In this document: positions 9,152 through 18,561 of the stretch, piece after piece
Layout: the number at the start of each line of letters is the position of its first letter
Numbering within the stretch: the first letter of the stretch is position 1
From: Nostoc sp. 'Lobaria pulmonaria (5183) cyanobiont'
GTDB taxonomy: Bacteria > Cyanobacteriota > Cyanobacteriia > Cyanobacteriales > Nostocaceae
Assembly (NCBI RefSeq): GCF_002949795.1
Contig: NZ_CP026692.1
Coordinates: forward strand, 5,440,545 to 5,504,544
Reading direction: 5' to 3'
DNA: 64,000 nucleotides
Notes under the pieces: model-generated
Seen by the model: only the letters and a program-made list of their open reading frames with translations
What the model was told of the DNA's origin: nothing
The model's database searches: none
Made by a program: the position numbers and the translations under genes

Positions 9152-9585
9152 GTAATTTAGTCTAAATTTTTAAATTGTTGAGTAAGTACATCTAATCTTT
9201 ACCATTTTTATCCAATTTAGTAGTAAAACAATTTAAGTATTCTTGCGGCGGGATAGGAGTGACTTCTTTGTTATTGTCATTTGATACTTTGCAAGTCAAA
9301 AAATTTTGGATTTTAGACTTTTTTGCGGAACGCTACGCGTAACTTGCTTCCCTGGAGGAGTACGGCTACGCTCAGTCGAACGATTTTGGATTTTGGATTT
9401 GTATCACCTACAAGAGGTGTTAATGTAGCAGGACGCTAATCTGGCAGAAAACTAAAATCGGGAATCTAAAATTTAAAATTAGCAGTCCTATTTATATAGG
9501 CTAATCACATGGCAAAATCAGAGGAGCGTGCTATATTTTACGCCATTAGCTGTGTCTTAAATAACAGCGCAAAACTCAAGTGTGC
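9152..9585. other. Spacer between the two amidase genes
   Basis: Contains dispersed Nostoc repeats: TTTGCGGAACGCTACGCGTAAC (9323-9344) and a TACGGCTACGCTCAGTCGAACG block (9361-9382), flanked by ATTTTGGATTTTAGA copies. It probably also carries a promoter for the second amidase. Confidence 0.55.
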
Positions 9586-9661
9586 GCGGTGACGGTGTGA
9601 GGATTAGCCAATATGTTGAGATGTTGACGGCTCCCATAAATGTGAATCAGGAGAAAAGACT
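9586..9661 (+). promoter_or_regulatory. Duplicated 5' leader of amiC2
   Basis: Gap-free counterpart of the leader at 7198-7273. TTGACGGCTCCCAT, AATGTGAAT and AGGAGAAAAGACT are shared, so the second amidase probably inherited the same promoter-proximal or leader control as the first. Confidence 0.7.
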
Positions 9662-11563
9662 GTGAAATTACGCTGGTTACTATCCAGTACTATTGGAACC
9701 ATCTTCATGCTATCGTCGCCGGCAATGGCCGCGAGACTTGAATCTTGGCGTTTTGATGCTAATCAAAACAGGCTGGAATTTAATACTCAAGGGGATGTTC
9801 AACCCCAAGCACAATTAATCTTTAACCCGACTCGTCTAGTAATTGATTTACCAGGAACCTCATTTGGTCGCCCGCAGCTAACCCAACAAGTAGGCGGTGC
9901 AATTCGTTCGATCCGTGTTGGGCAATTTGACGAACAAACAACGCGCATAGTTGTTGAACTGACTCCTGGTTATAGTTTAGACCCCAAACGAGTGCGATTT
10001 GTGGGTACAACTGGCGATCGCTGGACAGTGCAATTACCTACGCCAGAAGCCGACAATGCACCCGCAAGAAACACTGAAGGGCAACCAGAACAAGCTTTAG
10101 CCACTAATACTTCACCCAGAACATCTACACCAACATTTCCCCCAAGGAATATTTACAATGTGGTGACAAGCGGCTCTGTAAATCCACCTAACAACAGAAT
10201 GGTTGTCGCCAAAGTTACTCAAATTGAGAACTTACAAGTTACTGGTGATGGGTTTTTTGTCCGCACCAATGGTGGCAATCCTCAGATTCAGGTAAATCGT
10301 AGCAACGATCAAAAGGCAATTAACATCGACATTGCTGGTGCAACTCTATCACCAAGTTTAGAGCAGCGAGATTTATCGATTAATCGCTATGGTGTCAGCC
10401 GTATTCAATTCACCCAGCTGCAAACCAGCCCATCTGTTGTTCGCCTAACTTTACAAGTAGATGAAAATAGTCCAAATTGGCGAGCAACCACTAGCAGTGC
10501 TGGTGGTTTTGTAGTTCTACCCAGTCGTGGGGTTGCCCAGCTGCCTGGAAATAACAGTCCACGTCCCATAACACCAAGTAACACAACTGCTAGCATTCAG
10601 TCTGTGCAACTAGCTAATAATGGCACACAACTGCTGATTCGAGCCGACCAAACTTTATCTGCTACAGGAGGCTGGGATAGAACCTCTGGTCTGTTCCGCA
10701 TCACTATCAACAATGCTAAGTTAGCTCCCAAAGTCACAGGCCCTACTTTCAATCCTAATAGCCCGATTCTGCGAGTACGCCTGCAACCACAAGAATCCAA
10801 CACTGTCACCGTCTTAGTTCAACCAGCAGCCGGAGTACAAATTGGGGAACTCAACCAGATTGGCGACCAGCTTTTAGCTTTAGAATTAAGACGCTCTAGT
10901 AGCAGCATCACACCGCCCATTACTTTACCTCCCCTGCCATCGCCAGACCAAGGTCAATTACCAAATCCCATAGATAATCCCCGTCCAATCTCTCAGTCAC
11001 CACCACGCCCCTCGGTTCCTAAAGGGAAATTGCTGGTAGTTATTGACCCAGGACATGGGGGAAAAGACTCAGGTGCCCCCGGTCTTGGGGGACTTTTGGA
11101 AAAGAATGTAATTCTACCTATTGGAAAAAGGGTAGGAGCAATTTTAGAGCAAAATGGTGTACAAGCGGTGCTTACGCGGGATGCCGACTTTTTCGTAGAA
11201 CTTCAAGGACGGGTAGATATTGCCAAGCGGGTTAATGCAACTTTGTTTGTTAGCATTCACGCTAATTCCGTTGATAATCGCCCTGATGTCAATGGGTTAG
11301 AAGTATATTATTTCGATAGTGGTTACAATCTGGCTGAAGTAGTTCGTAAAACCATCCTCCAGGACATCGGTACTATCAAAGACCGCGGAACCCGCAAAGC
11401 CAGATTCTATGTTCTGAGAAAAAGCTCCATGCCTTCGATTTTAGTAGAAACAGGCTATATGACTGGTTACGAGGATAATCCCAGATTGGGAACACCAGAA
11501 TATCAAAATCGGATGGCAGAAGCGATCGCTCGTGGCATCCTAAAATACTTACAGCAGAGGTAA
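9662..11563 (+). CDS. amiC2: N-acetylmuramoyl-L-alanine amidase AmiC (second copy)
   Basis: A 633-residue paralogue of the preceding gene with the same architecture: signal peptide (about 1-23), AMIN domain, AMIN-like region, Pro-rich linker (about 415-450) and Amidase_3 domain with DPGHGGKDSG, SIHANS and LVETGYMTG. The N-terminal 100 and C-terminal 180 residues are much more alike between the copies than the middle, where this copy has an insertion near residues 130-165. In N. punctiforme the second copy, AmiC2, is the one required for filament development and heterocyst differentiation. Start GTG 9662, ribosome site AGGAGAAAA. Confidence 0.93.
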   Translation: MKLRWLLSSTIGTIFMLSSPAMAARLESWRFDANQNRLEFNTQGDVQPQAQLIFNPTRLVIDLPGTSFGRPQLTQQVGGAIRSIRVGQFDEQTTRIVVELTPGYSLDPKRVRFVGTTGDRWTVQLPTPEADNAPARNTEGQPEQALATNTSPRTSTPTFPPRNIYNVVTSGSVNPPNNRMVVAKVTQIENLQVTGDGFFVRTNGGNPQIQVNRSNDQKAINIDIAGATLSPSLEQRDLSINRYGVSRIQFTQLQTSPSVVRLTLQVDENSPNWRATTSSAGGFVVLPSRGVAQLPGNNSPRPITPSNTTASIQSVQLANNGTQLLIRADQTLSATGGWDRTSGLFRITINNAKLAPKVTGPTFNPNSPILRVRLQPQESNTVTVLVQPAAGVQIGELNQIGDQLLALELRRSSSSITPPITLPPLPSPDQGQLPNPIDNPRPISQSPPRPSVPKGKLLVVIDPGHGGKDSGAPGLGGLLEKNVILPIGKRVGAILEQNGVQAVLTRDADFFVELQGRVDIAKRVNATLFVSIHANSVDNRPDVNGLEVYYFDSGYNLAEVVRKTILQDIGTIKDRGTRKARFYVLRKSSMPSILVETGYMTGYEDNPRLGTPEYQNRMAEAIARGILKYLQQR

Positions 11564-11692
11564 TATAATACAAATTACTAATTAAAGAGGTGGTATTTAA
11601 ACTTCTTTGAGGCGCAGAATTTAGTGGTCAAATTAGAGATTGTCTGCTAAATTCTGTATTTTAAATCCCAAAACCTAAATATATATCTGCCT

Positions 11693-12559
11693 GTGTATTC
11701 ATCTTCCATTTTTGAAGGGAATCTTGACGATTTTTCCGATCGAGAACCCCAACGTGCCCCAATTGGCATCTTTGATAGTGGTGTGGGTGGGCTAACAGTA
11801 CTACGACAAATATATCGACAACTCCCCAATGAATCAATTGTTTACTTTGGGGATACAGCTAGACTTCCTTACGGAATTCGTTCACAAGCAGAAATTTTAC
11901 GATTTACACGTGAAATTATTACCTGGCTACAGCAGCAGCAAGTAAAAATGGTAATTATGGCTTGCAACACCAGTTCTGCCTTAGCCCTAGAAACCGTGCG
12001 TCAAGAATTCAGCCTACCTATTTTGGGAGTAATCCTACCGGGTGCAAAAGCTGCGGTGCAGCAAGGAAAGCGGATTGGTGTAATTGCCACTCCAGCTACA
12101 GCGAAAAGTAATGCTTATAAACACGCTATTCTCGAAATTGCTCCCGATGTCCAAGTCTGGCAAGTTGGATGCCCGGAGTTTGTGCCACTGATTGAGCAAA
12201 ACCGCATTCACGATCCTTACACTGCGGAAGTCGCACGAGCCTACCTAGAGCCTTTATTAGAGCAAGAAATTGACATTTTAGTTCACGGCTGTACTCATTA
12301 TCCCCACCTTACACCAGTATTGCGATCGCTCCTCCCCTCTCAAGTTCAGTTGGTCGATCCAGCTGTTCATGTTGTGGCAGCTTGTGCCCAAGAACTAGAC
12401 TTACTAGGCTTAAGAAATACTCACCTATCACTACCAACTCGCTTCGCTGTTAGCGGTTGTCCGCAACAGTTTTCCCAGTCAGGAGTGCAGTGGCTAGGCT
12501 ATACCCCAATGGTTGAAGAGGTTTCCTTCACTGATATCGCTATTTCCCAACTCCAATAA
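11693..12559 (+). CDS. murI: Glutamate racemase
   Basis: A 288-residue cofactor-independent racemase that makes D-glutamate for peptidoglycan. The N-terminal catalytic region GIFDSGVGGLTVLRQ holds the Asp and Ser, ACNTSSA the first catalytic Cys and HGCTHYPHL the second Cys with its neighbouring His. YFGDTARLPYG is also conserved. The start is GTG 11693; the first 20 residues form a short extension before the family core. It follows amiC2 by 129 bp, so three peptidoglycan genes stand in a row. Confidence 0.96.
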   Translation: MYSSSIFEGNLDDFSDREPQRAPIGIFDSGVGGLTVLRQIYRQLPNESIVYFGDTARLPYGIRSQAEILRFTREIITWLQQQQVKMVIMACNTSSALALETVRQEFSLPILGVILPGAKAAVQQGKRIGVIATPATAKSNAYKHAILEIAPDVQVWQVGCPEFVPLIEQNRIHDPYTAEVARAYLEPLLEQEIDILVHGCTHYPHLTPVLRSLLPSQVQLVDPAVHVVAACAQELDLLGLRNTHLSLPTRFAVSGCPQQFSQSGVQWLGYTPMVEEVSFTDIAISQLQ

Positions 12560-12632
12560 AACTAATTAGTCCTTAGTCCTTAGTCATTTAATCAAAACAA
12601 ATGACCAAGGACAAAGGACGAAAGACAAATGA

Positions 12633-12806
12633 CTATTGACTATTGACTGATACCTCCTGTTTGTGTTTTCCTTCAGATGATGAAGGGAAACTTGTAGGAA
12701 CAGTCTTTGTACCCGTTCGCTTCGCCAATGCTAATAGCAGGTAGACTGTGAACAAATATCCAGAGGCTAAAATAAAAATCATCATAGGTATACTTCCGTA
12801 AATCAT
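12633..12806 (-). CDS. Small single-span membrane protein (candidate)
   Basis: A 57-codon frame. It starts MIYGSIPMM, has one clear hydrophobic helix (about residues 8-27) and then a positively charged AKRTG and a polar tail. The layout (short N terminus, one helix, Lys/Arg on the exit side) is that of small cyanobacterial subunits of photosynthetic or NDH complexes, but I do not recognise it. The last few codons run into TTGACTA repeats. Start choice between ATG 12806 and the internal Met pair is open because no strong ribosome site is seen. Confidence 0.5.
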   Translation of the reverse strand: MIYGSIPMMIFILASGYLFTVYLLLALAKRTGTKTVPTSFPSSSEGKHKQEVSVNSQ

Positions 12807-13756
12807 TGTTCTACTAGCACCCTTCTAAACAAATATAAAATTCCATAAAATTAGTAGAACCTCAGCCAAGCAAGTGCATTCTTGATGGCTATAGTTTCCT
12901 ATAGCAAAATTACCTATAGAGATAAAATCCTCTACGGACAAAGAATTTATGATTTAACGCGACTTCTTGCAGACCATAGATCCCACAGCAGTTAACTTGC
13001 CGTTTAGCAATCTAAAACTACGATTTTCAGCGGTCTACTCGATCTGCTTTATTTTTGCTCAAACTACTGTGAAAAGAGCAATGCTTGCGCTCAACGTGCG
13101 CTGAGGACGTGTAGCACCTTCCCACAGGGGTATCACACAACTCCAAATCATGAGTTTCGCGTATCGTAGGAAAAATTAAAGAATTTATTCCCTTAACCTA
13201 ACCGACGAATATTTATTTTAGATTCACAACACCAACTAACTCAGTAAAATCAACTAGTAGCTGATTTTACTTGTAGAGCCTGAATATCTTACAAAATTTA
13301 AAATTCCTATATTTTAGCGTAACACAACGACCCTGAATTTTGAGCTTATTCGGCTGCTAAATTTCAAATTTTTTGCAGAGCTACACCTCAATCTGGAGAA
13401 ATTTAGCCTTACTCTTGGCAACGAAATTAAATCACTTCCTTTTTGTCAATAAGTAATATTGCTTAAATTATCTTTTGAACTGTGGCAAGAAAGGTGAGAT
13501 GAGAAACTACTTAACACAATTTAATCTGACATTTATCTCGTGTACTGAGAATTCATGTTTTAAGTTAGTTTAAAGTTTGAGTAGCCACAAATTAAGCATA
13601 ATTGCTTATTGACAAAAACCTTAGCAACCTTAATTATCACCCATAGACTCATAAAAATGGGATTACCTGATGAAAACTTTGCGCTGGCACAGGGTTATCT
13701 TAAAATGAGTATAGGATATGTAAACTTTCGTAACCTAAGTCAGAGTCCGCCCATCC
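12807..13756. other. 950-bp gene-free stretch upstream of the prenyl synthase
   Basis: No convincing protein or RNA gene was recognised. Codons are interrupted in all frames apart from short ones. A segment at 13081-13170 is less AT-rich than the surroundings and could hold an unannotated RNA, but there is no motif to support it. The distal end should contain the promoter of the next gene. Confidence 0.4.
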
Positions 13757-14728
13757 ATGACCCCAGCCACCTCCCTGTTTACCCCTGTGGAAGCAGACCT
13801 GCGACTACTAGCAGATAACCTAAAACAGCTAGTTGGAAATCGCCACCCCATTCTGTTTGCAGCAGCCGAACATTTATTCGGAGCTGGGGGAAAGCGTATC
13901 AGACCAGCAATTGTCCTGCTAATATCGCGGGCAACAATGTTAGAACAAGACATTACGCCGCGTCACCGCCGCCTTGCTGAGATTACAGAAATGATTCACA
14001 CAGCAAGCTTGGTACATGACGATGTGGTAGATGAATCAGACGTGCGGCGAGGCGTTCCCACCGTTCATAGTTTGTTCGGGAACCGCATTGCCATATTAGC
14101 AGGAGATTTTCTCTTTGCCCAATCGTCCTGGTATTTAGCAAACTTGGACAATTTGGAAGTAGTGAAACTACTCTCAGAAGTCATTATGGATCTGGCTACT
14201 GGGGAGATTCAGCAAGGACTAAATCGTTTTGATGCTGCTACCTCTATTGAAACGTACATTCAGAAGAGTTACTACAAAACAGCTTCGTTAATCGCCAACA
14301 GTTCTAAAGCTGCTGGGTTACTCAGTGAAGTCTCGCGAGAAACTGTTGAGCATCTGTATAGCTACGGTCGTCATTTTGGTATAGCATTTCAAATTGTCGA
14401 TGACATTCTAGATTTCACCAGTACAACAGATACCTTGGGTAAGCCAGTGGGGTCGGATCTCAAAAGTGGTAATCTGACTGCACCTGTTTTATTTGCTTTA
14501 GCCCAAAAACCATCCTTGGAAGTACTGATTGAACGAGAGTTTGCTCAAGAAGGAGATTTAGAGCAAGCACTAGCACTGATTCAAGATAGTCAAGGTATAC
14601 AGCAGGCGCGAGAGTTAGCTGCTCATCATGCTAAGTTGGCAATTGAACATCTTGCAGTTCTCTCACCCTCAGAATCCCACCAGGCATTGATTAACATCGC
14701 TGAGTACACACTGAGTCGCCTCTATTAA
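13757..14728 (+). CDS. sds: Long-chain (solanesyl-type) prenyl diphosphate synthase
   Basis: A 323-residue trans-prenyltransferase. The first Asp-rich motif, HDDVVDESD, is at residues 87-95 and the second, VDDILDFT, near 214. GGKRIRP near residue 45 binds isopentenyl diphosphate. The residues before the first motif are small (TASLV), fitting a long-chain product such as solanesyl diphosphate, the side chain of plastoquinone; chain length is inferred. It is not GGPP synthase-like in length or motif spacing. Transcribed alone. Confidence 0.9.
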   Translation: MTPATSLFTPVEADLRLLADNLKQLVGNRHPILFAAAEHLFGAGGKRIRPAIVLLISRATMLEQDITPRHRRLAEITEMIHTASLVHDDVVDESDVRRGVPTVHSLFGNRIAILAGDFLFAQSSWYLANLDNLEVVKLLSEVIMDLATGEIQQGLNRFDAATSIETYIQKSYYKTASLIANSSKAAGLLSEVSRETVEHLYSYGRHFGIAFQIVDDILDFTSTTDTLGKPVGSDLKSGNLTAPVLFALAQKPSLEVLIEREFAQEGDLEQALALIQDSQGIQQARELAAHHAKLAIEHLAVLSPSESHQALINIAEYTLSRLY

Positions 14729-15232
14729 ATCAGTTATCAGTCCTCAGATAGAAAGTGGGGATTTTGATTAAGTGTGTTGTGGCTTCCGTAACGCACCGAA
14801 AACCTGAAATGTTGTGTTTTGCCAACCCTTTAAGACACTAAAGCTGTTTTATATTTAATTCAATCCACTTATTTAGCAGGTAGAAAGTGGGGTTTTTATT
14901 TGGAAGTTCTTAGGGATTTCCAAAAGATAGATTACTACTACTTGTAGGGTGGATAGTGTTCGACTGAGCGCTCACGCTGAAGTCTTGCCCGCTTGTGGTT
15001 ACTGGGAACCTGACAATAAAGAATGGGATATTTTTTGATGTGAAAGTTCTTAAGTATAAGACTCTACTTCTCTGGGAAACTAAAACTTGAAAATGGAAAA
15101 ATGTTCACTGATAACTGTTTTTTAATCAATTTTAGGTTTCACCGAGAGTTGAGCTAGTCGTATGGTGTAACGGAAAGAAAAAATTTCTTTTTTCACTGAT
15201 TTAGAAAACTTTTTTAAAGAAATTTGAAATTT
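14729..15232. other. Gene-free stretch with a repeated AGGTAGAAAGTGGGG motif
   Basis: TAGAAAGTGGGGATTTTGATT (14749-14769) and TAGAAAGTGGGGTTTTTATTT (14880-14900) are two copies of one motif about 130 bp apart. A segment at 14960-14995 resembles dispersed Nostoc repeats. No gene is visible. Confidence 0.45.
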
Positions 15233-15282
15233 AAAAATTTGGATGTGGGATTGTATCTAAAAAACTCCACATCCAAATTTTT
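15233..15282 (-). terminator. 16-bp perfect hairpin terminator
   Basis: Arms at 15233-15248 and 15267-15282 pair perfectly over 16 bp around an 18-base loop, directly behind the stop codon of the minus-strand gene. A/T tracts flank both sides. Confidence 0.8.
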
Positions 15283-15283
15283 T

Positions 15284-15757
15284 CTATGCAATATCAGGGG
15301 GGATCTGTTTAGGCGATCGCTGTTGTCGTAACTGTTTCTGCATGAGTTTTTCTAGTTCAGTGCGCCGAACTTCGACGGTATGAGTGGTCTTACCCGGCGT
15401 CTCCAAAAAAACGATACTATCTACGGGTTCTAATGCCACCATTTGAAACAAAATATGGGTGACAGGAGTAATTTTAGCTAGCATTTGAGGGTCAAGCCCA
15501 GCAGGGGAAATTAGAGAGACATCCTGTATGGTAGGGAAAGCGTAAATCACACGCTTTTCCAATCCTGGGTTAGCACGATTGCTCAACGTAGTTAAAACCC
15601 AGCTTGACTCCGAATTTTGGAGAATATAGTACTGGGAGTAGCGTAATTTTTGAGCGATCGCTCTAAGGGCAGGAGCAATTGCTGCAACAAGATGTGGTGT
15701 CATACCATCGCGAGGTGCATTGTCAATCAGCAATTGAATTTGTGCTTCTAAATCCAT
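15284..15757 (-). CDS. Conserved cyanobacterial protein of unknown function
   Basis: A 157-residue soluble protein if ATG 15757 is used; ATG 15796 would add 13 residues and neither has a clear ribosome site. It is alpha/beta in composition, has no membrane segment and ends in a Lys/Arg/Gln-rich helix. I do not recognise the family. Its gene always seems to sit beside hetZ in Nostoc relatives, as far as I recall. The hetZ promoter is expected to lie within this gene, on the opposite strand. Confidence 0.75.
   Translation of the reverse strand: MDLEAQIQLLIDNAPRDGMTPHLVAAIAPALRAIAQKLRYSQYYILQNSESSWVLTTLSNRANPGLEKRVIYAFPTIQDVSLISPAGLDPQMLAKITPVTHILFQMVALEPVDSIVFLETPGKTTHTVEVRRTELEKLMQKQLRQQRSPKQIPPDIA
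15489..15499 (+). promoter_or_regulatory. Candidate HetR recognition site of hetZ
   Basis: The sequence GGGTCAAGCCC fits the GGG-N5-CCC core of the HetR operator known from hetP and hetZ of Anabaena. It is centred 468 nt upstream of the hetZ start codon. A TATGGT at 15527-15532 could be the -10 box and would place transcription start near 15537, about 425 nt before the hetZ ATG, which agrees with the distance I recall for Anabaena hetZ. The site lies inside the minus-strand gene. Match and spacing are seen; binding is inferred. Confidence 0.5.
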
Positions 15758-15961
15758 AATGACTTGTATACGACTCTTGGGTAATGGCAATAACATCTAT
15801 CAAGTGTGAACAATCCCATTAAAATTGGGAATAATAAAATCAGCCACATCCTCAATATAGGATTGGTCTGCGTTTAGCTTATACGTAAAACCAAAAAAGC
15901 CAATACCCACAGTCCTACAGGTTGTATTTAAGTAAGTTAGGGTCTTTTGAAAACCGAGACT

Positions 15962-17167
15962 ATGAATTCAGCCGCAACCGCAACTATTCCATCTGCAACT
16001 ATTCTGGGAGAAAATTCTACAGGCGTGGAGGCGATCTTTCAACTCCTATCCAAGGAGTTTCAGCAGTCAACCAAAGCTTCGGAACAGAATTGTCACGATG
16101 TCGCAACACGTATTACCACCGAAGTCTACCGGATTTGTCATGAGAGTAAACGTATTCAAGCTTCTGGATCTGTAGAAAGCTCGGCGATGACCTTGGCTCG
16201 GCATCGGCTGCAACAGTGTCTCAGGTACTATCAGTTGGGTTCAAATCGGGGCAGGGTCGAATTACACAGTACTCTGAGTGCAATTATTTATCGATATATT
16301 AATCCTCCTCAGAGACAATTGAGCTATCAAGGGCGGCTGACGATAATTGAAGATTTCCTCCAGAGTTTTTATCTAGAGGCGTTGAACGCTTTCCGGCGAG
16401 AAAATCAACTCGGTGCCACTTACCGCCCTCAGACGCTCTTGGAATTGTCCGAGTATATGGCATTTACCGAGCGTTACGGCAAGCGACGCATTCCCTTACC
16501 AGGTCGTCAGCAACAGCTAATTATCCTGCGGGCACAAACTTTTTCCCAACAGCAGCCCCCAGAAACCAGCGTAGATATAGAACAAGCCGCAGAAGGTAGC
16601 AATAATGAAGGTGACGGTTCTTGGGAAGAACCAGCAATTCACCAATTGCGCTCTACAATGGCAACGCAAGCCGAACCCGAACCCGAAGAAGACACCTTGC
16701 GTTCCGTTGTTGTCACGGAATTAATGAATTATCTCGAACAACGGCAACAATCTGACTGCGCTGATTATTTTTCTCTCCGCCTCCAGGATTTATCAGCACA
16801 GGAAATTGAATCGGTTTTAGGTTTAACCCCTCGTCAGAGAGATTATTTGCAACAGCGCTTTAAGTATCATTTGATTCGGTTTGCCCTGTTGCACCGTTGG
16901 GAATTAGTTCACGAGTGGCTGGAAGCATCTTTGCACACCAATTTGGGCTTAACTCCTCAGCAATGGCAAGTATACACAGCACAGCTGGACAACAAGCAAC
17001 GGTCTTTATTAGAGTTGAAGCAACAAGGACAAGCTGATGAAAAAATAGCAAAAACTTTAGGGCTGTCAATGGCACAACTGCAAAAACGATGGTTTAAGAT
17101 TCTTGAGCAAGCTTGGGAAATTCGTAACTCATTAGTGTCCGGATCAGGTGCATCTACTCATGAATAG
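15962..17167 (+). CDS. hetZ: Heterocyst differentiation protein HetZ
   Basis: A 401-residue protein, the length I recall for Anabaena HetZ, when started at ATG 15962; the frame is open slightly further upstream (TTG 15947). It is mostly helical, with a Gln/Glu-rich linker near residues 205-245 and C-terminal segments (LGLTPRQRDYLQQRF and LGLSMAQLQKRW) that look like helix-turn-helix units of sigma-factor type. HetZ acts early in heterocyst differentiation downstream of, and partly in parallel with, HetR, and controls hetP and patS. It overlaps patU by 8 nt, suggesting coupled translation. Confidence 0.92.
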   Translation: MNSAATATIPSATILGENSTGVEAIFQLLSKEFQQSTKASEQNCHDVATRITTEVYRICHESKRIQASGSVESSAMTLARHRLQQCLRYYQLGSNRGRVELHSTLSAIIYRYINPPQRQLSYQGRLTIIEDFLQSFYLEALNAFRRENQLGATYRPQTLLELSEYMAFTERYGKRRIPLPGRQQQLIILRAQTFSQQQPPETSVDIEQAAEGSNNEGDGSWEEPAIHQLRSTMATQAEPEPEEDTLRSVVVTELMNYLEQRQQSDCADYFSLRLQDLSAQEIESVLGLTPRQRDYLQQRFKYHLIRFALLHRWELVHEWLEASLHTNLGLTPQQWQVYTAQLDNKQRSLLELKQQGQADEKIAKTLGLSMAQLQKRWFKILEQAWEIRNSLVSGSGASTHE

Positions 17168-18137
17168 TGACTCAGAATCCTTACAACACCGGTGTCTCGA
17201 TTGGTTATTGACAGATGATGTCAAAAATAACGAGCAATCGGTAGAATGTGAGGAAAATGACGGGGTAAAAAACCTCTTCAAGGAAGCCACTGCTTCAAAA
17301 AGCAATGAGCCAAAATTGGGAGGAACGCCCCAGACCTTTCAACTGGGAGAAATTCCTACTGTGCAAGATCGTTTTCAAGCTGTCCTTAAGCATCGGTTAC
17401 AAATCCAAGCCCAAGACCACCCGCCGTTGTTTCCCTGGGAAACACAATTAATTGAATATCCTGATTTTGTTGATGAGCCGTCAATCACACTCGTTCCTAG
17501 TTGGGGATGGATGGTACAACAATCGAAGTTGACCTTGCCGACTCGCTTACCGGAAAGAGTTTTCCAGCAATTGCTAGAACAATGTCAGGCTTTAGTGACA
17601 TCTTCAGTACCGTTGGGGGCAAAATTAGTTCAAGTGGTGGAGAACTTTTTTCCCAATGAGTCTCAAGCACTAAATGATATAGCTGGGTTGGTGCTAAGAA
17701 GCACTTATCGGTCTGTAAATACTCTGGAGCCAATGCCCAGTATTCAGAACGATTACTCAGATTTACAACCGCGTCAACAGATGGCTTTGTCATTGCTAGC
17801 AGCTAAACAACTGCTGGAAAATCTGACTCTACCACTTTCAGCAACCAGTCCGGTGGTAGAAAGACAATGGCTAACCAGTGTTGGTACTTTGAACATCAGA
17901 GTAGAGTACCAGTCTCTAGGTAAACTTACGAAGTTACTTGTTCAAGCTGAGTTACCTGTTAAAGGAACTTTGACGCTGCGGGGAAGCGGCACTTTAGCAA
18001 TGACAACATCTTCGACTTCAGGATACTTAAATGTAGAGTTAGGCTGCGAGCAACTTAACCCAACTTATACGCTGGAAGTTGAATTTCCAGAAATAGACGA
18101 ACAGTCGTTGTTGTTTGTGATTAATCCCAGGATTTAG
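17160..18137 (+). CDS. patU: Heterocyst pattern protein PatU, single uninterrupted gene
   Basis: A 325-residue protein starting at ATG 17160 inside the end of hetZ. The N-terminal 55 residues are polar and low in complexity, followed by an all-helical middle and a beta-rich C terminus (from about residue 230). In Anabaena PCC 7120 the equivalent is split into patU5 and patU3; here the frame is continuous, as in N. punctiforme. PatU modulates heterocyst spacing; its biochemical activity is unknown. GGATCAGG lies a few bases before the start. Confidence 0.88.
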   Translation: MNSDSESLQHRCLDWLLTDDVKNNEQSVECEENDGVKNLFKEATASKSNEPKLGGTPQTFQLGEIPTVQDRFQAVLKHRLQIQAQDHPPLFPWETQLIEYPDFVDEPSITLVPSWGWMVQQSKLTLPTRLPERVFQQLLEQCQALVTSSVPLGAKLVQVVENFFPNESQALNDIAGLVLRSTYRSVNTLEPMPSIQNDYSDLQPRQQMALSLLAAKQLLENLTLPLSATSPVVERQWLTSVGTLNIRVEYQSLGKLTKLLVQAELPVKGTLTLRGSGTLAMTTSSTSGYLNVELGCEQLNPTYTLEVEFPEIDEQSLLFVINPRI

Positions 18138-18561
18138 TTTAAATTTCCACCGCTAGCACACTATGTCAATCAACACCGATATATATTAAGAGGATTTTCC
18201 TGGCTTTGAAGCTTATCCCATTTTTCAATAAACGGTCATTAGGGTGTCTACGAGAAGCAGTTATTACAAAGACACAGGGACACGGGGATATGGGGACATG
18301 GGGATATTGAGAAAGTATTTGATTTCTCGATTTACCGCGTCACCCATTTCTCGTGTATCTCCATCTCTACCCCTTATCTATAGCGGTTATCGCTTGAGTG
18401 AAGTACAAGAACCCCTCCCCGCAAGCGAGGAAGGGGTCGATGATGTACCTTACTTATGATTAGGAAACGCTACGTCATTTTTTGACACAGTAGTAGGGTA
18501 AGTAATTATGTCCCCTGCATTGTGTTTGTTGCATCTACATCATTGCTTCGATTAGACTCAA
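18138..18561. other. Spacer with dispersed repeats downstream of patU
   Basis: Contains GGACACGGGGATATGGGGACATGGGG-type repeats (18279-18305), a TATAGCGGTTATCGC end at 18380-18394 that resembles the terminal repeat of the element at 23763-23869, and a GC-rich hairpin (18411-18438). Probably a decayed miniature inverted-repeat element. An open frame at 18244-18459 crosses these repeats and is not a gene. Confidence 0.5.

Noticed and set aside
12884..12994. 36-codon frame starting MAIVSYSKITYRDK
   Set aside because: No ribosome site, no recognised family; too short to support.
15814..15830. TCCCA-N7-TGGGA inverted repeat upstream of hetZ as a HetR site
   Set aside because: Wrong orientation and sequence for the GGG-N5-CCC core; the site at 15489 fits better.
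18244..18459. 71-codon open frame behind patU
   Set aside because: Runs through dispersed GACACGGGGA repeats and a hairpin element; composition is not protein-like.
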